NCBI RefSeq assembly: GCF_005876835.1
Contig: NZ_PPSW01000016.1
Location: 1-64,000, forward strand
DNA from: Pseudoalteromonas phenolica
GTDB lineage: Bacteria; Pseudomonadota; Gammaproteobacteria; Enterobacterales; Alteromonadaceae
DNA length: 64,000 nt
Direction: 5' to 3'
The number at the start of each line of letters is the position of its first letter. Within the stretch, counting starts at the first letter, position 1. Position numbers and translations under genes: made by a program. Under the pieces are notes generated by a model. That model saw only the letters and a list, made by a program, of their open reading frames with translations, was not told the DNA's origin and did no database searches. Below, in pieces: positions 46,735 through 55,728 of this stretch.

Positions 46735-49728
46735 TTGCTTTGCCTGCCAGGCTTAGCCGTGATCCTCTTTCAGTTACTTGAAGAGCGTACGGATATTTTA
46801 AAAGAGCATGAACAACAAGCGCGTGCGCTCGCATTACAGATCTCACAGCTGCAACGTGCCGATCTCAACGCAACTAGAAGATTACTTTCCCAATTAGCGA
46901 AACATGATGAACTGCTGAAAGCCAATAATGGCCAATGTAGTAGCCTGCTTACTCATGCCAGTTTGATCACCCCTAACATTGCCAATATTGGTTTGATAGA
47001 TCTGAATGGTGATGTTTTATGTACCGTAAAAAACACCAATAAAAGCATAAGCATAAAAGACAGGCGTTATTTTCAAAGCGCTTTAGAAACACAACAGTTC
47101 GCGATTGGTCAGTTTCAGGTTGATCGTTCTATTAACCGTTTAACCGTCAATTTTGCGATGCCTGTTTTTGATCATCACGGTAACTTAACTCATATACTTG
47201 CTGTGGCTAAATTACTTGAGCAATGGAGTCAAAGCCTAAATCAGTTGACATTACCAGCTAATTCTCAAGCCATTATTACCGATGTAGATCACAATATCGT
47301 TGCCAATTATCCGTTTGATTATGAACAACTCGGCCAGCCTGCCAATGAGCATTGGCCCAATATGCACTTTCAAGGGGTATTACAATTTGAAGCCCCGACT
47401 GGTGAGCGCAGAATTTACCTACGACAACATATCGTCGAAAGCAATTCAAACAGTCAGCTTACGCTACATTTATCTATTCCATTTGAGCATGCTATTGCCG
47501 CCGCAAATCGTAAAGTTAGCCTGATCTTTACTTTATTTATTGCCGCGCTGTTACTTATGTTTTGGCAAGCACGTAAACAGCTCAATAAGGTGCTCCTGCA
47601 ACCCTTAAAATCACTCCAAGATGCACTAGATGCTTTTGCGAAAGGAAACAAAACTCGCCTTCAACAAGGTGGCTTATCTCCTGAATTTAAAAGTATCGCG
47701 AGCAATTTTGAAAATATGGCAACCAAAAGGCTCACCGCTGAGAATGCGCTCGCACATAAACATGCCGAATTAGCTAGTCTGATCCAGGCGCTACCCGATA
47801 CCTATTTGCGTATTGATAACGAAGGCAAAGTATTGGCGTCGAATGTCACCTTTTCGAGCCCGCCCAAGCATATACTCGATCTACTGCCTCAGCATAGCTG
47901 TGATCAATTACTTAAAACACTGCAAAACCATTCTCTTAGTGACACAAATCAATTTGAATTTTCTGCGCAGGTCGATGGCAATCTTCATACCTTTGAAGCA
48001 CGAACCAACCTCTTAGATACCCACCAGCAAGGCATTATTGTGCTGCGTGATATTACAGCGCGTAAGCAACAAGAAGAAGCGATGAAGTTAGCAGCCATGG
48101 TGTATAAGAACTCGAGTGAGGGAATGACCATCACCGACGCTAACGGTATTATTTTGGATGTAAACCCCTCTTTCGAAAAAGTCACCGGCTACTCAAAAGC
48201 TGAAGTCTTGGGTAAAAATACCGCATTACTGGGCTCAGGCAAGCACACAAAGCAGTTTTATGACGACATGTGGCAGCAGATCCAATCTAAAGGTGCGTGG
48301 CAAGGTGAAATCATTAATAAACGCAAAAATGGCGAGCTATTTACCGAATGGCTTACCATTAACTCCGTTTATGATGATTCAGGCAACCCTTACCGAAGGG
48401 TCGCTATTTTCACTGATATTAGTGAGAAAAAGCGCCAAGATGAGTTGATTTGGCGTCGTACTCATTTCGACCAACTCACTGAACTAGCGAACCGCTTAGA
48501 GCTGAAACGTCATTTAAAGCAGCAACTCAGTGAAGGGGTTTCATTGGCCATTCTGCTGCTCGACCTCGACCACTTCAAAGATATTAACGACAGCTTAGGT
48601 CATTATCATGGCGACAAACTGCTCAGGGAAGTTGCCAATCGACTCAACCAGCTTGCTGGCAAATGTAGCTTAATTTCTCGTATTGGTGGCGATGAATTTG
48701 TATTAGTGATTTCTGAAAGTACTCAGCATGAGCACCTGATGCAAATAGCTGAGCAAGTGCTTACATCGCTAAAGCCAGCTATTTATCTTGACAGTGAAGC
48801 TTGCCATATTAGTGCTAGTGTCGGCATTGCAACCGCACCTAAAGATGGTAATAGCAGTGGCTTACTGCTAAAAGCAGCAGATCAAGCTATGTATTTGGCT
48901 AAGCAACAAGGGCGTAACGGCTTTGCCTTTTTTGACGCTCAGATGCGTCAGGCCACGGAACAACGCATGCAACTACTTAAAGATTTACGTATTGCGATAC
49001 AAAAGCAGCAATTTGAGTTGTATTTTCAACCTATCGTTGAGATGTCATCACGTAAGGCAGTCAAAGCCGAAGCCCTGATCAGGTGGCAGCACCCAAATAA
49101 GGGCATTATAAGTCCAGCGATGTTTATTCCGCTTGCTGAAGAAACACAACTTATATTAGAAATTGGCGAATTTATTTTTGCATCAGCTTGCCGTACTCAA
49201 AAGAAACTCATATCTGCAGCACAGCAAGTTCAACTGAGTATTAACGTTTCTCCGATACAGTTTTCTTCTAAACATAGCCGTTTAGTTGATTGGAAAACAC
49301 ACCTTGATGAGCTGTCTTTAAATGCTGAGCAATTTGTCATTGAGATCACTGAAGGGTTAATGATGAACGCCCAGCAGCGTACCCAGTCGCGTTTAAATCA
49401 ATTATCAAAGCAAGGTTTTGCTTTAGCACTCGATGACTTTGGGACTGGTTATTCATCATTGGCTTATTTAAAGCAAATGGATACCGACTTTATTAAAATT
49501 GATAAGCGCTTTGTGGATGGCATCGCGGAAAGCCCTGATGATCTCGCACTATGCGAAGCCATGATCATGATGGCACATCAACTGGGCTTAAAGGTGATTG
49601 CTGAAGGCATTGAAACCGAAGCGCAGCACCTGCAATTGCTGGCTGCAGGCTGCGATTATGGCCAGGGCTATTATTACGCTAAACCTATGCCTGAGAAGGC
49701 TTATTTAGACTTTATGAAAGGTACTTAA
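46735..49728 (+). CDS. Membrane PAS-GGDEF-EAL cyclic-di-GMP enzyme
   Basis: About 997 residues from the TTG at 46735. Layout: transmembrane helix, periplasmic Cache-like sensor (~20-240), transmembrane helix (~265-282), HAMP-like linker, PAS-type region (~350-450), a second PAS with PAC (~455-580, GMTITDANGIILDVNPSFEKVTGYS), GGDEF (~590-750, intact GGDEF at 651, lacking an upstream RxxD I-site), and EAL (~765-995, intact EAL at 779, DDFGTGYSS). Both synthesis and hydrolysis of c-di-GMP are possible; the EAL side looks complete. No ATG is found upstream, and the frame is open back to 46657 with a longer hydrophobic start (IPRRFNRLLFLLCLPGLAV), so the true start is uncertain (TTG 46735, or a non-canonical ATA/ATT). 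Confidence 0.9.
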   Translation: MLCLPGLAVILFQLLEERTDILKEHEQQARALALQISQLQRADLNATRRLLSQLAKHDELLKANNGQCSSLLTHASLITPNIANIGLIDLNGDVLCTVKNTNKSISIKDRRYFQSALETQQFAIGQFQVDRSINRLTVNFAMPVFDHHGNLTHILAVAKLLEQWSQSLNQLTLPANSQAIITDVDHNIVANYPFDYEQLGQPANEHWPNMHFQGVLQFEAPTGERRIYLRQHIVESNSNSQLTLHLSIPFEHAIAAANRKVSLIFTLFIAALLLMFWQARKQLNKVLLQPLKSLQDALDAFAKGNKTRLQQGGLSPEFKSIASNFENMATKRLTAENALAHKHAELASLIQALPDTYLRIDNEGKVLASNVTFSSPPKHILDLLPQHSCDQLLKTLQNHSLSDTNQFEFSAQVDGNLHTFEARTNLLDTHQQGIIVLRDITARKQQEEAMKLAAMVYKNSSEGMTITDANGIILDVNPSFEKVTGYSKAEVLGKNTALLGSGKHTKQFYDDMWQQIQSKGAWQGEIINKRKNGELFTEWLTINSVYDDSGNPYRRVAIFTDISEKKRQDELIWRRTHFDQLTELANRLELKRHLKQQLSEGVSLAILLLDLDHFKDINDSLGHYHGDKLLREVANRLNQLAGKCSLISRIGGDEFVLVISESTQHEHLMQIAEQVLTSLKPAIYLDSEACHISASVGIATAPKDGNSSGLLLKAADQAMYLAKQQGRNGFAFFDAQMRQATEQRMQLLKDLRIAIQKQQFELYFQPIVEMSSRKAVKAEALIRWQHPNKGIISPAMFIPLAEETQLILEIGEFIFASACRTQKKLISAAQQVQLSINVSPIQFSSKHSRLVDWKTHLDELSLNAEQFVIEITEGLMMNAQQRTQSRLNQLSKQGFALALDDFGTGYSSLAYLKQMDTDFIKIDKRFVDGIAESPDDLALCEAMIMMAHQLGLKVIAEGIETEAQHLQLLAAGCDYGQGYYYAKPMPEKAYLDFMKGT

Positions 49729-49762
49729 AACAACTTCAGTAAAGAACTTAATACAAATATGA

Positions 49763-52489
49763 TTAAGAGTCTAAAAGTCGCTTTAGCAAGCTCATCAAGC
49801 CGTCTATCTCTATTGGCTTACCTAAATGTGCGGTGAAACCTGAGCTCAGATACGTTTTAACATCTTGCTCCATTACATTGGCTGTCAAAGCAACGATAGG
49901 CAATTTAGGGAGTTTCTCTTTAATTATCTGGCAGGCCTGCACACCATCCATTTCAGGCATTTGAATGTCCATCAGGACTAAATCATAATGCTGGCTTGTC
50001 GCCATCTGAGTTGCTTGCAAGCCATTTTCAGCAAAGTCTATGCTTGCTTGTGTTGGTGCCAGCATTGCATTAATGACTAAACGATTTACTTGATTATCTT
50101 CAGCGACCAAGATCTTATACTCTTGCAGATCAGGAAGATCCGCATGTACTTCTTCTGTTTCTCTGACTTCTTCAGCAGGTATTTTTGTTAGCGGTAAAAC
50201 AACCTCAAAGCTGCTGCCATGTTGAAGCTGGCTCAATACAGAGATTTCTCCCCCCATTAAACCTACAAGCTGTTTAGAAATAGATAAACCGAGCCCTGTA
50301 CCGCCATACTTTCTTGTTGTCGACGCATCGGCTTGCTCAAAACGATTAAAAAGACGTGCTATTTGCTCATCACTAAGCCCTATTCCAGTGTCTGTTACTG
50401 TAATGACAACCTGATCATCACCCATCTCTGAGACAGTAACTTTGACTTCTCCATCTGAAGTAAACTTAATGGCATTTGAAATGATATTCTCAAGCACCTG
50501 CTTAATACGTGTGCTATCGCCTTGTCTGAATAACCAAACTTCGGATGCTATCTCTACACTTAACTGTAAATCTTTTGCTTTTGCTGCTCGAGATTGGTTT
50601 CTGATCACTTGATCAATTAAATTTTTTATCGACAGTGGTCCACTCTCTATGGCGACCTTACCTGCTTCTAGCTTAGAAAAATCAAGAATGTCATTTAATA
50701 TCGCTAATAATGATCGGCTTGAGCTCAGTGCACTGGCCACCAGTTCATGGTGTTTTTCACTCAATGCCGTTTTTAGTAATAGTTGCAAAGTACCCAAGAT
50801 CCCATTCATCGGCGTACGAATTTCATGGCTCATATTTGCTAAAAACTCACTCTTCACCTTGTCAGCTTGTTTTAGTTCAACCACCAGCTCTTCTAATTGC
50901 GCTGTTTGCTTGTCGACACGCACTCTTAACTGCTCATTAAACCCAGCTAAAATCATAGTAAATGACATGCCCAATGCGGCAACTATCAACCCTATTGTTA
51001 GAGTTAACCAACTTAACCAGTCCTTATTGTTGTTCTCAAAGGCCTCGGTACTTTCAAAACTCAACTTCCAACTGCGACCAAACCAATCTATTTGATACTC
51101 TGTGGTAAAGTGTAAATCATGTACTTCATGTTTAACTTCAGGCGTATAGCTATACCAAGTGTCCTGCTTCGATAAATCACTCAAAGTGTAACTGAAGCTA
51201 TGTTTATAACGACTGGTTGATAAAATCCGTTCAACGATTACATCTATTTCCAGTACCACTTCACTCAACCCCAATAACTTATCTGGGTCATTTTTATCAA
51301 ACACAGGAAAGTACACTACATTCCCTGTCGCCTTGTTCGTTTGTTGCGCCAGTACTAATGGCGCAGTTGCAATGGGAATCTTTTGCTTAATCGCTTTTGA
51401 GGCAGCCGCTCCAGCGATGGGATGACTCATGACATCTAAACCTACTGCAAGCGCATTGGCTTTATAGGGTGCTATTAAGCTAATAGGCAATAAAATATCT
51501 TCAATCTCATTGCTGCCTGGGGCTTGTTTGATTTTTGCATCTGCAATGCCTGACTGCGCCAGAGACTTTTGCCAAGCAGCAAGGTTTTCGGTTTGAACAA
51601 AATCAATCCAGCCTAAGGCGCGATATAACTCAAAATCGTCACTTAAAAAGTGGCTGTAATGCTCAAACTCATCAATGCTCATCGCATGACCTGTTTGCAT
51701 TAATACCCCGAGCGCTTTAAGGTCATTCTCGACTGAGTTTTTTAATAACTGCATCGATACCAGCTTTTGCTCAGTAATATTCGCAAAACGCCCATATAAA
51801 TTGTCATGGTAGACACTACGAGAATAGTTAAAGGTCCAACATACTGTAATGAACAGCAGACATGATGACGCTAAAATCCATGATTTATGACTGACTTCTG
51901 TATAGCGACGGCTTTTAAACAAAAAAGTACATAGCGGTAGGAAAAATAACACACCAACTGTGTCGCCTACCCACCAGGTAAACCATACAAACAACAGACT
52001 ATCAGAATGGATAAAGCCTTGTTGCAATAAGCTCCAAGCACCGAATGAAGACGATACAATACTGGCGATAGGCCCAGCTAATAAGAGCGATTTAATAAGT
52101 GTTTCTGCATTTTGAAAATTTAGTGGAAAACGGCAAAAGCGCTTCATTAATGAATAAGCAAAAATACACTGCAGTACGGCCGCGGCACTGCGTAGAACAT
52201 TCCAAAGGGCATTTGAGAAATCAAAGGGGAAACCAAAAAAACCTGAGTTATATAAGTTTGCTAAAAGTGTTCCGAAGAATAATGGCAGGAGTGAAAACCG
52301 CCCAAACGCCATCAGGCAGGCAACAGACCAGCCCGCTGCGGGCCAGATCGCACTTGCAAAACCGGGCTCTATATTGAACAGTGTGCCAAACAGACCCAAT
52401 ACAAAGCAGCTAATGGTAATACCTAAAAAATACCCACTTTTGACTGTAAAAGAAGCTTCTTGTATACCCTCAGCTTTCAGCATAACCAT
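49763..52489 (-). CDS. MASE1-CHASE hybrid sensor histidine kinase
   Basis: A 908-residue kinase. MASE1 membrane sensor (~20-230; ASAIWPAAGWSVACLMAFG is the family signature), CHASE periplasmic domain (~260-450, ALGWIDFVQ...), transmembrane helix ~495-515, coiled coil, HisKA with FLANMSHEIRTPMNGIL (His555), ATPase domain (NAIKFTSDG, DTGIGLS, GGTGLGLSISKQL) and a receiver with Asp841 (VLMDIQMPEMDG). There is no Hpt domain, so phosphotransfer needs a separate partner. CHASE domains sense small diverse ligands, here unknown. It converges with the GGDEF-EAL gene. Confidence 0.94.
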   Translation of the reverse strand: MVMLKAEGIQEASFTVKSGYFLGITISCFVLGLFGTLFNIEPGFASAIWPAAGWSVACLMAFGRFSLLPLFFGTLLANLYNSGFFGFPFDFSNALWNVLRSAAAVLQCIFAYSLMKRFCRFPLNFQNAETLIKSLLLAGPIASIVSSSFGAWSLLQQGFIHSDSLLFVWFTWWVGDTVGVLFFLPLCTFLFKSRRYTEVSHKSWILASSCLLFITVCWTFNYSRSVYHDNLYGRFANITEQKLVSMQLLKNSVENDLKALGVLMQTGHAMSIDEFEHYSHFLSDDFELYRALGWIDFVQTENLAAWQKSLAQSGIADAKIKQAPGSNEIEDILLPISLIAPYKANALAVGLDVMSHPIAGAAASKAIKQKIPIATAPLVLAQQTNKATGNVVYFPVFDKNDPDKLLGLSEVVLEIDVIVERILSTSRYKHSFSYTLSDLSKQDTWYSYTPEVKHEVHDLHFTTEYQIDWFGRSWKLSFESTEAFENNNKDWLSWLTLTIGLIVAALGMSFTMILAGFNEQLRVRVDKQTAQLEELVVELKQADKVKSEFLANMSHEIRTPMNGILGTLQLLLKTALSEKHHELVASALSSSRSLLAILNDILDFSKLEAGKVAIESGPLSIKNLIDQVIRNQSRAAKAKDLQLSVEIASEVWLFRQGDSTRIKQVLENIISNAIKFTSDGEVKVTVSEMGDDQVVITVTDTGIGLSDEQIARLFNRFEQADASTTRKYGGTGLGLSISKQLVGLMGGEISVLSQLQHGSSFEVVLPLTKIPAEEVRETEEVHADLPDLQEYKILVAEDNQVNRLVINAMLAPTQASIDFAENGLQATQMATSQHYDLVLMDIQMPEMDGVQACQIIKEKLPKLPIVALTANVMEQDVKTYLSSGFTAHLGKPIEIDGLMSLLKRLLDS

Positions 52490-52634
52490 AAATACATAAT
52501 TTCAAATATGTTAAAAACATAGCATAAGTTATCAGACTAAGCCGTGTTTTACATCAAAGTCCCAAAACTCAAATTGTATACAATATTTATTTCAGCTATG
52601 ATCCGCATTCCATTTAACCAAGCAGAGCTCCATC

Positions 52635-53924
52635 ATGCGTATCACACTCGTTATTCTTTGTTTGTTAGCCACACTTATGGGCTGCCAGTCAAACATCTTA
52701 AACACCGAAGAGGACACTCCCATGACCCTAGATAATTTAGCAGAACATTATGTCAAATTAGCTTTGGCTGTGGGTGAACACCACCCTTATTACATCGATG
52801 CTTATTATGGCCCTAGCGAATGGCGAACGGGTGAAAAGCGACCTTTAAATGATTTAAAAACTGATATTTCAACGCTGCTTGCGCAATTAGAGCAAGTGCA
52901 AAGCTCAGAGGCGCAATTACAGCGTAAGGCTTTTCTTCAAGTACAAACCAAGTCAATGCTGACCTTCATCCAAGTTATCAACAACGAAAAAGTCAGCTTT
53001 GATGATGAGTCTTTGCGTTTATACGACGCTGTTTCTCCAAACATTACCGAAGCCGAGTTAGATAAAGCACTGAATGAGTTAGACATAATGCTGCCAGGTA
53101 CAGGTACAGTGAGTGAGCGTATGAATGACTTTATTGAGCAGTTTGTGATCCCTAAAGACAAACTAGATAGTGTGTTTAAAGCGGCTGTTGTTGAATCTCG
53201 TAAAAGAACTAAGCAATACATAGAGCTTGAAGAGCAAGAGAGCTTCACCATCGAATATGTTCAAGATAAAGTGTGGAGCGGCTATAACTGGTACCAAGGA
53301 AACAGCTATAGTCTAATTCAAGTGAATACTGACTTCCCTATTTATATTGCCCGCGCCATAGATTTAGCCAGTCACGAAGGCTATCCGGGGCACCATGTGT
53401 TTAATTCCCTCATGGAAAAACACTTAGTGAACGGTAAAGGCTGGATTGAATACTCGGTTTATCCGCTATTCTCGCCAATGTCATTGCTTGCAGAAGGCAG
53501 CGCCAATTACGGCGTAGATGTGGTTTTCCCACATGCTGAACGTATTCAATTTGAAAAAGACGTTTTATTCCCATTGGCAGGGCTAGATGCCAGCAAGGTC
53601 GAGTTGTACTACCAAGTGCAAGCTGTGAAGCAGCAACTATCATATGCCGATAACATGGTCGCAAAGCGTTATTTGGATGGTGAGATTGACGCTCAAAAAG
53701 CCATCGAGTTACTTGTAAAATATACCTTAGTCACAAAGAAAAAAGCGCAGCAACGCCTGGGCTTTATAAACGCTAACCGTGCATATGTTATCAATTACAA
53801 TCTTGGCCAAGATATCGTTAAGGACTACATTGAAAAACAAACAAAAACAGGCACGCAAGCAGAGATTTGGGCATTATTTAGCGAGCTACTTGCCAACCCA
53901 AAAACAGCAAGCATGATGCAATAG
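52635..53924 (+). CDS. DUF885-family lipoprotein (putative metallohydrolase)
   Basis: A 429-residue protein with a lipoprotein signal (LLATLMGC, lipobox cysteine 16), so it is probably anchored in a membrane facing the periplasm. The DUF885 motif ASHEGYPGHHVFN contains His247, Glu248 and the later HH pair, matching the likely metal-binding HExxxxH motif of this family, which is related to M3-like peptidases. The substrate is unknown. A terminator follows. No neighbours hint at the pathway. Confidence 0.88.
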   Translation: MRITLVILCLLATLMGCQSNILNTEEDTPMTLDNLAEHYVKLALAVGEHHPYYIDAYYGPSEWRTGEKRPLNDLKTDISTLLAQLEQVQSSEAQLQRKAFLQVQTKSMLTFIQVINNEKVSFDDESLRLYDAVSPNITEAELDKALNELDIMLPGTGTVSERMNDFIEQFVIPKDKLDSVFKAAVVESRKRTKQYIELEEQESFTIEYVQDKVWSGYNWYQGNSYSLIQVNTDFPIYIARAIDLASHEGYPGHHVFNSLMEKHLVNGKGWIEYSVYPLFSPMSLLAEGSANYGVDVVFPHAERIQFEKDVLFPLAGLDASKVELYYQVQAVKQQLSYADNMVAKRYLDGEIDAQKAIELLVKYTLVTKKKAQQRLGFINANRAYVINYNLGQDIVKDYIEKQTKTGTQAEIWALFSELLANPKTASMMQ

Positions 53925-53952
53925 CGGTGCTTTTATTTTGATTTTTTTAAAG

Positions 53953-53974
53953 GCTGCCTATGGCAGCTTTTTTT
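53953..53974 (+). terminator. Rho-independent terminator after the DUF885 gene
   Basis: GCTGCC-TAT-GGCAGC, a 6-bp perfect stem with a 3-nt loop, followed by seven T. It is 28 bp past the stop codon. Confidence 0.85.
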
Positions 53975-54046
53975 CTGTCTATTTTTTTACTCCCCTCACT
54001 TCTCCCAATAATAGCTAACCACCGACCATCAAAATAACCACTTTAC

Positions 54047-54094
54047 AAAATAGTACAGTTGAACTATTTTAAAATGTAACACTTGTACTATTTT
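54047..54094. promoter_or_regulatory. Long interrupted palindrome ahead of the hydrolase-TetR operon
   Basis: AAAATAGTACA (54047-54057) and TGTACTATTTT (54084-54094) are perfect 11-bp inverted arms separated by 26 bp. The centre contains a further half-site-like GAACTATTTTAAAATGT. The right arm ends just before the ATG at 54105, so binding here would block transcription or initiation. The TetR-family gene of the same operon is the obvious candidate regulator; this is inference. Confidence 0.6.
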
Positions 54095-54104
54095 GGTTTT
54101 AAAC

Positions 54105-54968
54105 ATGAAATTCAACTATTTTCACGACAAGCAGAACCGTTTTGGCGTTCAAAATGTCACGCGCGCTTTATCTGGTGGGCTAATAAAAATAGCACCAAAG
54201 CTCAGCCTTACTGTTGGAAAAAAACTGCTACTTAATCCATTTGGTAAACGTCATTACGCCTTTAATGAAGTTGAAGCTGATGATGTTATTAATCTAGATA
54301 CTTCTTTGGGCAAAGCACATATCAGCCTGTTTGGAAAAGGCCAAAATCTGGTAATTGTCAGTCATGGCTGGGCAGATAACAGCTCGGGGTTTGAGGCTAT
54401 GATTATCAATTTGTTATCGCAAGGATTTAAAGTCGCAGCCATCGATCACATTGCCCATGGCAAGTCCGCAGGTAAACAAACTCATTTATTGAATTTTATT
54501 GAGACTTTAAACGCCACCATCGATTATTTTGAGCAAAGAGAGCATCACATACACGCCATTGTGGCGCACTCAATGGGCGCGGTTGCAACACTGAATTTAC
54601 CTGAAGACAAACTAGCCAATAAAAAACTGATCTTAATTGCTACGCCAATTCACTTCTTTGAACTCATGTTCGAAAAAGTCAGTAAAGCGGGAATTTCTAC
54701 CAAGTTACTCACACATGTACTAGAAAATATTGGCTCTGAGTTTAATCGGCAGTGGCAAAGTCTATGTCTCAACCAGCATACAAGTAAACTCTCTGAGCAC
54801 ATCCACTTTATTCATGATGAGCAAGATAGATACGCCAGTTACCAAAGCCTCACTGATTATCTGCAAACACACAAATCACCACTGTTTACTACTCAAGGAC
54901 TTGGTCATCGAAGGCTTTTAGGAGATACTAAAGTAATACAACATATAACTCAGGTGATAACTACTTGA
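54105..54968 (+). CDS. Alpha/beta hydrolase of unknown substrate
   Basis: A protein of about 287 residues with the alpha/beta hydrolase fold: oxyanion-hole region SHGWADNSSGF, the nucleophile elbow AHSMGA (Ser156), late Asp in IHFIHDEQDRYAS and His in TQGLGHRRLL. There is no signal peptide, so it is cytoplasmic. It overlaps the TetR gene, whose TTG start lies on its stop codon (TTGA), so the two are translationally coupled. It is probably an esterase or lipase induced under control of that regulator, as inferred from context. Confidence 0.9.
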   Translation: MKFNYFHDKQNRFGVQNVTRALSGGLIKIAPKLSLTVGKKLLLNPFGKRHYAFNEVEADDVINLDTSLGKAHISLFGKGQNLVIVSHGWADNSSGFEAMIINLLSQGFKVAAIDHIAHGKSAGKQTHLLNFIETLNATIDYFEQREHHIHAIVAHSMGAVATLNLPEDKLANKKLILIATPIHFFELMFEKVSKAGISTKLLTHVLENIGSEFNRQWQSLCLNQHTSKLSEHIHFIHDEQDRYASYQSLTDYLQTHKSPLFTTQGLGHRRLLGDTKVIQHITQVITT

Positions 54969-55564
54969 TAAGTAAAGGCGAGCGCACTCGTAACGAGATC
55001 CTCAAACAAAGTATTAGATACAGTAGCCAATACGGTCTTGCTGATGTCACCATCGGCAGTGTTGCTAAACTCTGTGGTTTATCTCGAACGGGTGTTATTT
55101 CTCATTTTAAAAATAAAGAAGACATGCAAGTTGCTATCCTACAATATGGTGAAGCTTTATTTATTGACCGAGTGATCACCCCTGCTCGCTGTGAAAACCC
55201 TTTATATCACCTGATCAACTTACTAAACTGCTGGAGCACCTGGATCAATGACATGTTCAACGATCCAAAAATGAGCTGCCCGTTTATCAAGGCTGTGGTT
55301 GAATTTCAAAACCGACCTGACTCGCAGGTGCGCAGCTTTGTTATCGACCAACAAGAGCGCCTATTGGGTTACCTAACGCATCGTATTGAGCGCTGTATTG
55401 AACAAAAACACTTCTCACCTGACATCCCAAGTCACGTCATCGCCTATGAGCTTTATAGTTTATATTTAGGCCATGCCATTACCAAATATACTCTTTCCCA
55501 AAGTAAAGCTGGTGAGCTATTCAAGCAAAGCGTCTTAAGGTTAATAGCGCAATATAAAGCTTAA
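54965..55564 (+). CDS. TetR-family transcriptional regulator
   Basis: A 199-residue regulator with an N-terminal TetR helix-turn-helix (RTRNEILKQSIRYSSQYGLADVTIGSVAKLCGLSRTGVISHF; quoted in part as family pattern) and a C-terminal ligand-binding all-helical domain (cysteines at CPF and RC). The start is TTG at 54965 overlapping the stop of the hydrolase gene, with CAGGTGA upstream. The second position of the operon and the palindrome at 54047-54094 suggest it represses its own operon, released by a substrate of the hydrolase (inference). Confidence 0.93.
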   Translation: MISKGERTRNEILKQSIRYSSQYGLADVTIGSVAKLCGLSRTGVISHFKNKEDMQVAILQYGEALFIDRVITPARCENPLYHLINLLNCWSTWINDMFNDPKMSCPFIKAVVEFQNRPDSQVRSFVIDQQERLLGYLTHRIERCIEQKHFSPDIPSHVIAYELYSLYLGHAITKYTLSQSKAGELFKQSVLRLIAQYKA

Positions 55565-55728
55565 CTATTAAAACCTTAAAGTCACCATTGCTCATGAGAG
55601 AAACAAATAAATTACTGCAACTCAGCACATCTGTTGTGATAGTTTATACTCATAGTTATTGATGCATTACCGATTACTCTCAGAGCAAGTAATTCTAAGA
55701 AAATAAAAACCACAAGGGCGTGCTTTAT

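Noticed and set aside
52544..52735. Short plus-strand open frame overlapping the DUF885 start
   Set aside because: It overlaps the real lipoprotein gene in another frame and shows no family features.
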